Positions 1-6,956 of a stretch of DNA of 11,101 nucleotides are shown one piece after another (within the stretch, counting starts at the first letter, position 1; the number at the start of each line of letters is the position of its first letter). The stretch comes from Actinomycetota bacterium (GTDB lineage: Bacteria; Actinomycetota; Acidimicrobiia; Acidimicrobiales; Ilumatobacteraceae), in contig WLSJ01000056.1 in NCBI GenBank assembly GCA_009705865.1, positions 1-11,101 on the forward strand. Direction: 5' to 3'. The notes under the pieces are model-generated. The model was not told the origin of the DNA, searched no databases, and saw only the letters and a program-made list of their open reading frames with translations. The position numbers and the translations under genes were made by a program.

Positions 1-1
1 T

Positions 2-253
2 ACCGTCGCTGAGGCCGTTGAAGAGTTGATGGAAGATATTGCCCGCGTTGGCTCTACATCGTTTCGCATGTTGACAACGGGCTTAGTAGAGCGCCTAGAA
101 ATCGTTGTTCGTTTTCTTGCAATTTTGGAAATGTACAAACAAGGTTTTATTGAACTGGACCAAGTAGATCGTTTCGGAGACATAACAGTCGTATGGACCG
201 GAATCGGAACTGGAAACGAAAACATGACGGAGATCGATTCTTATGAAGGATGA
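2..253 (+). CDS. scpA: Segregation and condensation protein A, C-terminal fragment
   Basis: This is the 3' end of a gene that begins before the window; 83 codons are visible, read from base 2 to the TGA at 251-253. ScpA is the kleisin subunit that bridges the SMC dimer and binds ScpB in the condensin-like complex acting on newly replicated DNA. The visible part is the C-terminal winged-helix region that contacts the SMC head. Its signature is a hydrophobic helix reading VVRFLAILEMYKQG followed by FIELDQ, which matches the typical end of actinobacterial ScpA. The tail after the winged helix (VVWTGIGTGNENMTEIDSYEG) is variable. It overlaps the next gene, scpB, by 11 bases, the usual arrangement for this stoichiometric pair. 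The identification rests on this motif plus the scpB neighbour. Confidence 0.9.
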   Translation, partial: TVAEAVEELMEDIARVGSTSFRMLTTGLVERLEIVVRFLAILEMYKQGFIELDQVDRFGDITVVWTGIGTGNENMTEIDSYEG

Positions 254-848
254 TGTAACAGCCGAAACGGTTCGCGCAATAGAAGCAATCGTATTAGTGG
301 CGCATGAGCCAGTGCCAACGGATTTGATAGCTCAATTATTGGAGATACCGGCGATCACTGTCGAGGAAGTGTGCGCACGCCTCGCAGATACATACGAAGA
401 GGCAGGTCACGGATTTCAATTGGCAAAAGTTGCTGGTGGTTGGCGTTTTCAAACTCACCCAGATCTGGCGCCATATGTTGAACGGTTCATATTGGATGGC
501 CAAAGGGCAAGGCTTTCAGGCGCTGCTTTAGAGACTCTGGCGATCATTGCCTATAAGCAACCCATCTCTCGGCTGCAGATCGCTTCGATTCGCGGAGTTG
601 ATCCGGATTCTGTATTACGCACTCTGCATGGCCGTGCGTACGTAGCGCCAGTGTCGCGTGATAACGGACCTGGCCAAGCAGTGATGTGGGGTACCACTCA
701 ATTATTTCTTGAAAAACTTGGTATTGCTTCTCTTGATGATCTGCCCGCTATTGCGTCCTTTGTACCCGATGCGTCTCTCGTTGAAGCACTAGAAAAGACG
801 CTTCTCATCGAGGCCGACAGTATTTCAGAGCCGAGCGAAGGCGCGTAA
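243..848 (+). CDS. scpB: Segregation and condensation protein B
   Basis: This is a complete 201-residue ScpB, a normal length for the family. ScpB is a dimer of tandem winged-helix domains that binds the ScpA kleisin and regulates SMC ring architecture in the nucleoid. The diagnostic segment is ETLAIIAYKQPISR at about residues 97-110, followed by the IRGV turn and the GTT.LFLEKLG..SLDDLP block near 150-167, which is the best-conserved part of ScpB. The N-terminal winged helix spans about residues 8-80. The ATG at 243 is preceded by a CGGAG Shine-Dalgarno-like sequence at 228-232 and lies inside the end of scpA, so translational coupling is likely. The last 25 residues are acidic and poorly conserved. 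The stop codon abuts the GTG of rluB directly. Confidence 0.95.
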   Translation: MKDDVTAETVRAIEAIVLVAHEPVPTDLIAQLLEIPAITVEEVCARLADTYEEAGHGFQLAKVAGGWRFQTHPDLAPYVERFILDGQRARLSGAALETLAIIAYKQPISRLQIASIRGVDPDSVLRTLHGRAYVAPVSRDNGPGQAVMWGTTQLFLEKLGIASLDDLPAIASFVPDASLVEALEKTLLIEADSISEPSEGA

Positions 849-1667
849 GTGTCTTCGTTTTCCCCGCCGGGAGGCGCGGTCCCTGAGCCTCCTTTGTGGG
901 AACAGATAGCGGCCGATGCACGCCTTGCCGATGGCGAGCGCTTACAAAAAGTTCTAGCTAGAGCCGGTTTCGGTTCCCGACGTGTGTGTGAGAACCTGAT
1001 TGAGGATGGTCGCGTAGATGTCAATGGTGACGTAGCGGTATTGGGGCGCCGCGTCAATGTAGACACTGACATCATTGAAGTTGATGGTGCACCGGTAGGA
1101 GTCCTTCCTGGCCTGGTGTATTACTTGTTGAATAAACCAGAAGGCGTGGTGACCACCATGGCTGATACTCACGGGCGTGAGACGGTCCTCGATTACGTGC
1201 CATCCGAACCCCGGGTATTTTCAGTCGGACGTTTGGATATAGATACAACTGGTTTATTGATTTTGACAAATGATGGGCAGTTGACTCAGTTCTTAACTCA
1301 TCCAAGCCACGGAGTGGAAAAGGAATACATAGCTGAAGTCGAGTGCGGCACAAATGGAGTTCCGAACGGTGCCTTACGACATCTGCGTGATGGAGTTGAT
1401 TTAGAAGATGGCATGACGGCTCCCGCCGAAGTGGGACAACCCGAACCCGGTGTTCTTCGAATTGTGATTCATGAAGGTCGCAACCGGCAGGTACGGCGTA
1501 TGTGTGAAGAAGTGGGCCACCCAGTTATTCGTTTAGTCCGTACACGCATCGGACCGTTGCGGGACACGAAATTGTCTCCCGGACAATGGCGTGAGCTGAC
1601 GATAGAAGAGGTGCGTCAATTATCTAGCGCAGTTGAGTTAGACGGCACGGATACGGTGTGGGAATGA
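849..1667 (+). CDS. rluB: Pseudouridine synthase, RluB/RsuA family
   Basis: This 272-residue enzyme isomerises a uridine in 23S rRNA to pseudouridine; the RluB group acts on the peptidyl-transferase region (U2605 in E. coli numbering). An S4 RNA-binding domain covers about residues 31-78 (RLQKVLARAGFGSRR...GRVDVNG). The catalytic domain follows, with GRLDIDTTGLLILTNDG at 127-143, where Asp130 is the expected nucleophile. The family-typical EGRNRQVRRM is at 209-218. The first 28 residues are proline-rich and unlike the family core. The GTG at 849 follows the scpB stop with no gap, and no better downstream start was seen. The scpA-scpB-rluB order is the common actinobacterial one. RsuA (16S) specificity cannot be fully excluded from sequence, but context favours RluB. 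Confidence 0.93.
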   Translation: MSSFSPPGGAVPEPPLWEQIAADARLADGERLQKVLARAGFGSRRVCENLIEDGRVDVNGDVAVLGRRVNVDTDIIEVDGAPVGVLPGLVYYLLNKPEGVVTTMADTHGRETVLDYVPSEPRVFSVGRLDIDTTGLLILTNDGQLTQFLTHPSHGVEKEYIAEVECGTNGVPNGALRHLRDGVDLEDGMTAPAEVGQPEPGVLRIVIHEGRNRQVRRMCEEVGHPVIRLVRTRIGPLRDTKLSPGQWRELTIEEVRQLSSAVELDGTDTVWE

Positions 1668-2740
1668 GCCTTTCGCCATCTAGCTCCAAACGGGCAAATA
1701 TTTTTGGTCTTGGACTTATTGGAGGTTCTCTTGCTCTTGCCCTTGCTGATGCCGGGTATGAAGTAGGTGGACATGATTCAGATGCCGAAAAGATCTCAAC
1801 TGCTTTATCTCGCGGTGTGATTTCATTTCCTGGCCTGTATGCAGATGCAGAAGTAACATTTGTTGCGACTCCTGTTGGGTTTATTGCCGAGTCGGTCATT
1901 GAAGCTCTGACATTAACTACCGGAGTAGTCACGGACGTAGGTTCAGTGAAAACAAGTATTTCCAGTGCAGTAACTGATGAACGTTTTGTGCCAGGGCATC
2001 CGATGGCAGGGTCCGAATTGGATGGTCTCGACGGAGCAGACGCATCAATGTTTGCAGGTGCAGTTTGGGTCTTAACTCCAACGGCACATTCGTCGGACGC
2101 GGCTTTTGCAACTGTTGCTGGTTTGGTTGCAAAGTTCGGAGCAGAGATAGTTGCAATGGATGCACAGCAACACGACGATCTAGTAGCTGTAGTTAGTCAC
2201 GTACCCCATTTGGCAGCCGCTACTTTGATGCGAATAGCTGACGACCGTTCTGAAGAACATATGGCATTGCTCCGACTTGCTGCAGGTGGCTTTCGAGACA
2301 TGACGCGAATTGCTTCTGGTCGCCCGGGCATTTGGTTAGACATTTGCGAGCAAAATAAGGCTTCCATTGTGCGAGGACTTGATGCATTGATACTTGGTCT
2401 TACCGACATGCGTGACGTGGTATCGCGGTCAGATCGTGATGGTCTGTTGTCGCGCCTTAATCAAGCACGCCAAGCAAGAATGAATCTCCCCACTGGTGCA
2501 GGAGCTGTAGAAGATCTCGCAGAAGTTCGTATACCTATTCCTGATCGACCGGGAGCCGCCGCCGACGTCTTTACGTTGTCCGGTGAATTGGGCGTCAATA
2601 TTTATGACTTCGAAGTTGTTCACTCCGCTGAGGGTGACCGAGGAATTATGGTGACTGTGGTGCGACTAGAACACGCAGAAATGTTTAGGGGTGGGCTGCT
2701 GGCCAGAGGGTTTCGCCCAGCTATCCAGCCATTGTCGTGA
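1664..2740 (+). CDS. tyrA: Prephenate dehydrogenase with C-terminal ACT domain
   Basis: The product catalyses NAD-dependent oxidative decarboxylation of prephenate to 4-hydroxyphenylpyruvate in tyrosine synthesis. The nucleotide-binding fold starts at residues 13-21 (FGLGLIGGS). Asp38 at the end of the second strand favours NAD over NADP. Family active-site elements are GSVK (Ser94), GHPMAG (His112), SHVPH (His182) and DMTRIA (Arg215), matching residues known in Aquifex aeolicus TyrA. From about residue 287 an ACT domain (VRIPIPDRPGAAADVF...GVNIYDFEV) suggests allosteric control by an aromatic amino acid, probably tyrosine. The ATG at 1664 makes a 4-base ATGA overlap with the rluB stop; an in-frame GTG at 1658 would add two residues and cannot be excluded. 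The gene overlaps aroA by GTGA. Confidence 0.93.
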   Translation: MSLSPSSSKRANIFGLGLIGGSLALALADAGYEVGGHDSDAEKISTALSRGVISFPGLYADAEVTFVATPVGFIAESVIEALTLTTGVVTDVGSVKTSISSAVTDERFVPGHPMAGSELDGLDGADASMFAGAVWVLTPTAHSSDAAFATVAGLVAKFGAEIVAMDAQQHDDLVAVVSHVPHLAAATLMRIADDRSEEHMALLRLAAGGFRDMTRIASGRPGIWLDICEQNKASIVRGLDALILGLTDMRDVVSRSDRDGLLSRLNQARQARMNLPTGAGAVEDLAEVRIPIPDRPGAAADVFTLSGELGVNIYDFEVVHSAEGDRGIMVTVVRLEHAEMFRGGLLARGFRPAIQPLS

Positions 2741-4023
2741 CGTCAGTTATTTTGCATCCGCCTGCGGGTCCCATTGATGCTGTGGTGTCAGTTCCTGGAT
2801 CTAAGAGCGTTGCGAACCGTGCTTTGGTGTGTGCGATGTTGTCAAAGGAATCGTCACACATCTCCGGAATTCCAACAGGTGATGATGCACGGGTTGTATT
2901 GGACGTCATTCGTGATTCAGGTCGAGCCGTCGAGATTGTTAACAATGACGTACATATAGCTAAGACGCCAATTCTGAAGTTTCCCGGAATAGTTGACGCA
3001 GTTCTTGCAGGTACTTCATCTCGATTCCTCACTGCTGTTGCCTGCTTGTTTGATTCAACAACAATTATCGACGGTGAATCAGTTTTGCGAAGTCGCCCCA
3101 TGGCTGATCTGCACGACGCCCTCGTGTCATTAGGGGCAGATATCGGTCATCTCGGAGAAGTGGGTCATCTACCAGTATCTGTATCTCGAGGGTCGTTGTC
3201 AGGTGGGGAGATTCATATTGCAGGAAATGTCTCAAGCCAATTCATCTCGGCATTGATGTTGATCGGGCCAATGTTGAATGAAGGACTTGTCATTCACATC
3301 GACGGACCGCTTGTGTCTCGTTCGTATGTACAAATGACGGCAGACGTTATGAAATCATTCGGTGCTGTAGTGCGTACGGAGGAAGCCACTATTGCGGTCA
3401 AATTCGGACCATACAAAGGTTGCGACTACACCATAGAACCTGATTATTCATCTGCAGCTTTTCCTCTCGTGGCAGTTGCGCTTCGTGAGGGTCGTGTCGT
3501 TGTTCCCGGACTCGCATCAGCATCATTGCAAGGTGATGGAGAGATCATTCCTATTCTGAAAAAGATGGGATTGTCTTGTGAAGTCAGTGGCTCAGACATA
3601 TCAGTGTCCCGTCTGGCGACAACGCATCTCTTACCTCTTGTTATGGACATGTCAGATTGTTCCGATTTAGTGCCAGCAGTAGCTGTTGCGTGTTGTATGG
3701 CATCTGGTGAAAGTGTGTTGTCCGGGATTGGTTTTATACGTAACAAGGAAAGCGATCGCCTAGGGGACCTTGCTAACGAACTAAATCGTGCTGGTGGAAA
3801 CGTGACGGTGGAACAAGATGGTTTGCGTATTGTTGGTCCGTGCTCTTGGACGCCCGTAGTCCTCGAGACGTATCACGATCACCGGATGGCGATGGCGCTC
3901 TCTCTGTTGTCATTGCGTGCGTCTGGAATGAAAATTGCTGATCCGGGGGTTGTAACAAAGAGCTGGCCAGAGTATTTCACTGACATGGCATCAATCCTCG
4001 GTGCTGTAGAGACTGGCAACTAG
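2737..4023 (+). CDS. aroA: 3-phosphoshikimate 1-carboxyvinyltransferase (EPSP synthase)
   Basis: This complete 428-residue enzyme condenses shikimate 3-phosphate with phosphoenolpyruvate to EPSP, the penultimate step to chorismate. Conserved elements in order are PGSKSVANRA (Lys23, Arg28), AGTSSRF (91-97), SRPMADL (119-125), SSQF (166-169), the catalytic aspartate in SDLVPA (Asp310), RNKESDR (335-341, Glu338) and YHDHRMAMA (379-387). Both lobes of the alpha/beta inverse barrel are intact. The position matching E. coli Pro101 is Phe97; an R-F pair here is, as I recall, also seen in M. tuberculosis AroA, so it looks like a lineage trait. The GTG start overlaps the tyrA stop, placing two steps on the route to tyrosine on one transcript. 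No cytidylate kinase domain is fused. Confidence 0.95.
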   Translation: MTSVILHPPAGPIDAVVSVPGSKSVANRALVCAMLSKESSHISGIPTGDDARVVLDVIRDSGRAVEIVNNDVHIAKTPILKFPGIVDAVLAGTSSRFLTAVACLFDSTTIIDGESVLRSRPMADLHDALVSLGADIGHLGEVGHLPVSVSRGSLSGGEIHIAGNVSSQFISALMLIGPMLNEGLVIHIDGPLVSRSYVQMTADVMKSFGAVVRTEEATIAVKFGPYKGCDYTIEPDYSSAAFPLVAVALREGRVVVPGLASASLQGDGEIIPILKKMGLSCEVSGSDISVSRLATTHLLPLVMDMSDCSDLVPAVAVACCMASGESVLSGIGFIRNKESDRLGDLANELNRAGGNVTVEQDGLRIVGPCSWTPVVLETYHDHRMAMALSLLSLRASGMKIADPGVVTKSWPEYFTDMASILGAVETGN

Positions 4024-4032
4024 CCTGTGTCG

Positions 4033-4656
4033 ATGAGCATTACGGTTGTGGCTTTCGATGTCGACAACACCCTGACAGTGAAGGATTGTGTTGTTCCTTT
4101 CATGCGCAAAGTTTCCGGTACTCGACGGTTGGTCAAAGTGTTGCTGTCAGGATTACCTGAATCTCTTCAGATGTTTCGTCGTCATGATCGTGATGCGCTG
4201 AAACAGAAATTTGTTCGTGCTGTATTTGCCGGCAAAAAGGTCGACGAAGTTGAGGAATTGGGAGTGCAGTTCGCGGCGAAAGTTGCAAATGGATTGTTAC
4301 GTAAAGACGTATCGGATCGTATGCGTTGGCACCAAGAACAAGGACATGTCGTTATTCTTGTCTCGGCGTCCTTGGGGGCGTACCTGCATCCACTAGGTGA
4401 CTTATTAGAGGTCGACGCAGTGCTGTGCACTGAATTGGAAGAAGTAGCGGGAGTTTTGACTGGTGAATTGAATGGTAAGAATTGCCGTGGAGAAGAAAAA
4501 GCATCGCGAGTAAGGAAGTGGTGCTCTGATTCGGGAATTACATCTGAAGATCTTGTGTATGCATATGGTGATTCCTCAGGAGATATCGAGTTGTTGGCTG
4601 AATTTTCCTCGCCGACGTGGGTTTCAAAAGTTGATCTAAAGAAGGTGCCTGCATGA
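4033..4656 (+). CDS. HAD-IB phosphatase, probable polyprenyl-phosphoryl-5-phosphoribose phosphatase
   Basis: This SerB-like haloacid-dehalogenase phosphatase has about 207 residues. Motif I is FDVDNTLT (Asp9 nucleophile, Asp11 acid/base), motif II is LVSAS (Ser111), the motif III lysine is in GEEKAS (Lys156) and motif IV is GDSSGD (180-184), so all catalytic elements are present. No signal peptide or membrane segment is seen, so it is cytoplasmic. By motif alone it could be a phosphoserine phosphatase. However, it overlaps a DPPR synthase gene by ATGA and precedes dprE1/dprE2. HAD domains fused to the same UbiA enzyme are known in other bacteria, and a HAD protein is part of the Azorhizobium Nod-factor arabinosylation genes. 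I infer that it removes the 5-phosphate from polyprenyl-phosphoryl-5-phosphoribose. A GTG at 4027 is an alternative start; neither start has a clear Shine-Dalgarno. Confidence 0.8.
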   Translation: MSITVVAFDVDNTLTVKDCVVPFMRKVSGTRRLVKVLLSGLPESLQMFRRHDRDALKQKFVRAVFAGKKVDEVEELGVQFAAKVANGLLRKDVSDRMRWHQEQGHVVILVSASLGAYLHPLGDLLEVDAVLCTELEEVAGVLTGELNGKNCRGEEKASRVRKWCSDSGITSEDLVYAYGDSSGDIELLAEFSSPTWVSKVDLKKVPA

Positions 4657-5522
4657 TTCGTTCGTACATTCGAGAAGCGCGCCCTACCCAATGGTCGAAA
4701 AATGCCTTGGTGTTTGCAGCACCGGCTGCACTCGGGGTTCTTAATGAGTGGTCATCGCTCGCTAAGACACTCACGATATTTGCTGCTTTTTGTTTGACTG
4801 CTAGTGGTACGTACTATTGGAACGACATATTGGATGTTGTACAAGATCGCGAACATCCAAAAAAGAGGAATCGTCCTATCGCAAGCGGGGCAGTGCCGAT
4901 GGCCTCTGCTCGAGTGGTTGGTTCGTTGTTGCTTATTGGTGGACCAGCTGTTGCATTTACAGTGCGTCCAGCAGCCGCGGGGATTGTAGCTTTGTATGCA
5001 GTGCTAACTATTGGGTACAGCACTTGGTGGAAACATATTCCGATTCTTGATTTGGCACTTGTAGCGAGTGGCTTTGTATTGCGCGCCATGGCGGGAGCAG
5101 CGGCTACTCAGACTCCCATGTCCACGTGGTTTGTTCTGTGCATAACGTTTGGGTCTTTCTTCATTGTCACGGGTAAACGCTTTGCAGAGTTGTTAGAGAT
5201 GGGAGAGCATGCATCGATCACTCGTACGTCTCTGAAGTCATACTCAATTGTTTATCTGCGGCAGTTACTTGTTGTGTCGTGTACGGCAACAGTCGTTACG
5301 TACTGCATGTGGGCGTTTGAGAATGCTGCTGTGGCGGCAGAATCTATTCCGTTTCATGGGTTGTCGATAGTGCCGATGGTTCTGGCTTTGCTGCGATATT
5401 TGTTGGTGTTAGAAAACGGTGGCGGTGGGGCTCCAGAAGAAGTGTTTTATGGCGACCGTTGGATCCAGGCGTATGGATTGGTGTGGGTACTCGTGTACGG
5501 TCTTGCGGTGTACGCCTCGTAG
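4653..5522 (+). CDS. ubiA: Decaprenyl-phosphate phosphoribosyltransferase (DPPR synthase), UbiA superfamily
   Basis: This polytopic membrane protein of 289 residues has about nine hydrophobic helices. It transfers 5-phosphoribose from PRPP to a polyprenyl phosphate, the committed step to the arabinofuranose donor; the mycobacterial counterpart is Rv3806c. The first metal/pyrophosphate motif is NDILDVVQD at 57-65, followed by the basic KKRNRP (70-75). The second motif is YSTWWKHIPILD at 122-133. The N-terminal RPTQWSKNALVFA and internal TGKRFAEL are characteristic of the DPPR synthase branch rather than of ubiquinone or menaquinone prenyltransferases. The symbol follows mycobacterial usage and does not imply 4-hydroxybenzoate activity. 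The start codon overlaps the phosphatase stop (ATGA), consistent with coupled translation. A hairpin at 5537-5558 follows its stop. The polyprenol chain length is not predictable here. Confidence 0.92.
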   Translation: MIRSYIREARPTQWSKNALVFAAPAALGVLNEWSSLAKTLTIFAAFCLTASGTYYWNDILDVVQDREHPKKRNRPIASGAVPMASARVVGSLLLIGGPAVAFTVRPAAAGIVALYAVLTIGYSTWWKHIPILDLALVASGFVLRAMAGAAATQTPMSTWFVLCITFGSFFIVTGKRFAELLEMGEHASITRTSLKSYSIVYLRQLLVVSCTATVVTYCMWAFENAAVAAESIPFHGLSIVPMVLALLRYLLVLENGGGGAPEEVFYGDRWIQAYGLVWVLVYGLAVYAS

Positions 5523-5536
5523 AGGCACAGTCATCA

Positions 5537-5558
5537 TGCCCTCGATTTAGCGGGGGCA
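5537..5558 (+). other. GC-rich stem-loop between ubiA and dprE1
   Basis: Arms TGCCCTCG (5537-5544) and CGGGGGCA (5551-5558) pair over eight base pairs, including one G-T wobble, around a six-base ATTTAG loop. It begins 15 bases after the ubiA stop. No run of T follows, so it is not a canonical intrinsic terminator. It could be a weak terminator or attenuator, or an mRNA-processing or stability element dividing the arabinose-donor operon. Confidence 0.5.
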
Positions 5559-5563
5559 CGGCG

Positions 5564-5569
5564 TAGGAT
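5564..5569 (+). promoter_or_regulatory. Possible -10 hexamer just before dprE1
   Basis: TAGGAT fits the actinobacterial TAnnnT -10 pattern and ends seven bases before the ATG of dprE1, which would place the transcription start at or next to the start codon (leaderless mRNA). No good -35 is seen 16-18 bases upstream. The same bases include AGGA (5565-5568), eight bases before the ATG, which would serve equally well as a ribosome-binding site. The two readings cannot be separated by sequence. Confidence 0.3.
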
Positions 5570-5576
5570 TTATGCC

Positions 5577-6956
5577 ATGACAATGCAGCGCTTATCAGGG
5601 TGGGGCCGCACTGCTTGGACAGTTGCAGATCTAATTCACACCACTGATGTTGATGAGATTCGATCGGCGGTTACGCAGTCGAATGAGCGTGGGGTCATTG
5701 CTCGTGGTCTTGGTCGGTCATACGGAGCAGCTTCGCAGAATGCAGGTGGCGCCGTACTTGAGCTGACTGCTGAGAATGATCCGATGGGAATTGATGCCGA
5801 TTTTGATCCGTTGACTGGTGTACTGACCGTTGCATCTAGCGTCAGTATTGACGCGATACTTCGCATGTGCGTTCCCCAGGGTTGGTTCATTCCGGTAACC
5901 CCAGGGACTCGCTTCGTGACAGTAGGCGGTGCTATCGCCTCTGATATTCATGGCAAGAATCATCACTTCGACGGAAGTTTCGGACAGCATGTTCTATCCA
6001 TCACGGTGATGCTGTCGAGTGGTGAAGTGGTTGATTTGTCTCCACAGCAGAATCCAGCCTGGTTCTGGGCCACCGTTGGTGGAATGGGTCTGACTGGAGT
6101 CATACTTTCTGCGACTATTTCAATGTTGAAAATTGAGACCTCTCGAGTGCAGGTCGAAACCGTTCGTCTCGAGAATTTTGATGCAGTGTGTGCAGCGATG
6201 GGGTCAGATGGTGTTGATGATGACTTTCGATATTCCGTCTGCTGGATTGATTTGTTGGCAACAGGATCTGCAATGGGTCGTGGCGTACTGACAAGGGGAG
6301 ATCACGCCCCAGCAAGCGCAGTAGCCAAAGAAGATTCGCTCGCATATGACCCTCGATTAAGCGTGTCTGCGCCAAGCTGGGTGCCGAACGGGCTTCTGAA
6401 CAAATGGTCGATCAAGGCTTTCAACGAGGCGTGGTATCGCAAAGCACCGTCAAAGAACCATGTCGGATTGGAATCTATACCAGCTTTTTTTCATCCATTA
6501 GATGGAGTGAATCGTTGGAATCGTTTGTACGGCAAACAAGGTTTCATTCAGTATCAATTTATTGTTCCCCTTGACCGCACCGACGTGTTGAGAAAGGTCA
6601 TAGAGAAGTTTTCAGCAGCTGGCGTTGCGTCCTTCTTAGCAGTGTTAAAGCGCATGGGTGTTCAAAATGATGCACCGATGTCCTTTCCAACCGAGGGTTG
6701 GACATTGACCCTGGATATGGCAGCCGGAATTACGGGACTAGCTGAACTTCTTGCTGATGTTGATGAAATGGTGCTTGATGCAGGTGGACGTCACTACCTA
6801 GCAAAAGATTCTCATGTGTCGGCCAATGCAGTTCGTCGTGGATATCCACGACTTGATGAGTGGATGGGTATTCAAGAACAGATGGATACCCAAGGCGTCT
6901 GGCGCAGCGATTTGTCGCGGCGATTGGGACTAGTTGATCACAGGAGATCGAAATGA
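5577..6956 (+). CDS. dprE1: Decaprenylphosphoryl-beta-D-ribose 2'-oxidase
   Basis: This 459-residue FAD-dependent oxidase oxidises the 2'-hydroxyl of polyprenyl-phosphoryl ribose to the keto intermediate; it is the first half of the ribose-to-arabinose epimerisation. The FAD-binding domain carries ARGLGRSYGAA (42-52), PGTRFVTVGGAIASDIHGKN (109-128; His125 and Lys127 match M. tuberculosis His132 and Lys134) and FWATVGGMGLTG (163-174). The substrate domain ends with HYLAKDS (Lys410, matching the essential Lys418) and YPRLDEW (423-429). The residue at the benzothiazinone-reactive Cys387 position is Thr378, in GWTLTLD (codon ACC at 6708-6710). Length is normal. ATG 5577 is chosen; ATG 5583 would remove two residues. 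The stop overlaps dprE2 by ATGA, so oxidase and reductase are probably made together. No signal peptide is seen. Confidence 0.94.
   Translation: MTMQRLSGWGRTAWTVADLIHTTDVDEIRSAVTQSNERGVIARGLGRSYGAASQNAGGAVLELTAENDPMGIDADFDPLTGVLTVASSVSIDAILRMCVPQGWFIPVTPGTRFVTVGGAIASDIHGKNHHFDGSFGQHVLSITVMLSSGEVVDLSPQQNPAWFWATVGGMGLTGVILSATISMLKIETSRVQVETVRLENFDAVCAAMGSDGVDDDFRYSVCWIDLLATGSAMGRGVLTRGDHAPASAVAKEDSLAYDPRLSVSAPSWVPNGLLNKWSIKAFNEAWYRKAPSKNHVGLESIPAFFHPLDGVNRWNRLYGKQGFIQYQFIVPLDRTDVLRKVIEKFSAAGVASFLAVLKRMGVQNDAPMSFPTEGWTLTLDMAAGITGLAELLADVDEMVLDAGGRHYLAKDSHVSANAVRRGYPRLDEWMGIQEQMDTQGVWRSDLSRRLGLVDHRRSK
6942..6946 (+). promoter_or_regulatory. Strong ribosome-binding site for dprE2
   Basis: AGGAG lies six bases before the dprE2 ATG and within the last codons of dprE1. 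It is among the best Shine-Dalgarno matches in the window. It supports the start at 6953 and suggests dprE2 is translated efficiently in its own right as well as by coupling. Confidence 0.6.

Noticed and set aside
4182..4691. A 169-codon reverse-strand open frame opposite the HAD phosphatase and start of ubiA
   Set aside because: It is antisense to a gene with all HAD motifs, crosses a gene junction, and its composition (Ser, Thr, Asn, Arg rich) is that of a complementary-strand shadow.
4653..5522. UbiA protein as a menaquinone or ubiquinone prenyltransferase
   Set aside because: The RPTQWSKN start, TGKRFAEL block and dprE1/dprE2 neighbourhood match DPPR synthase rather than MenA or 4-hydroxybenzoate enzymes.
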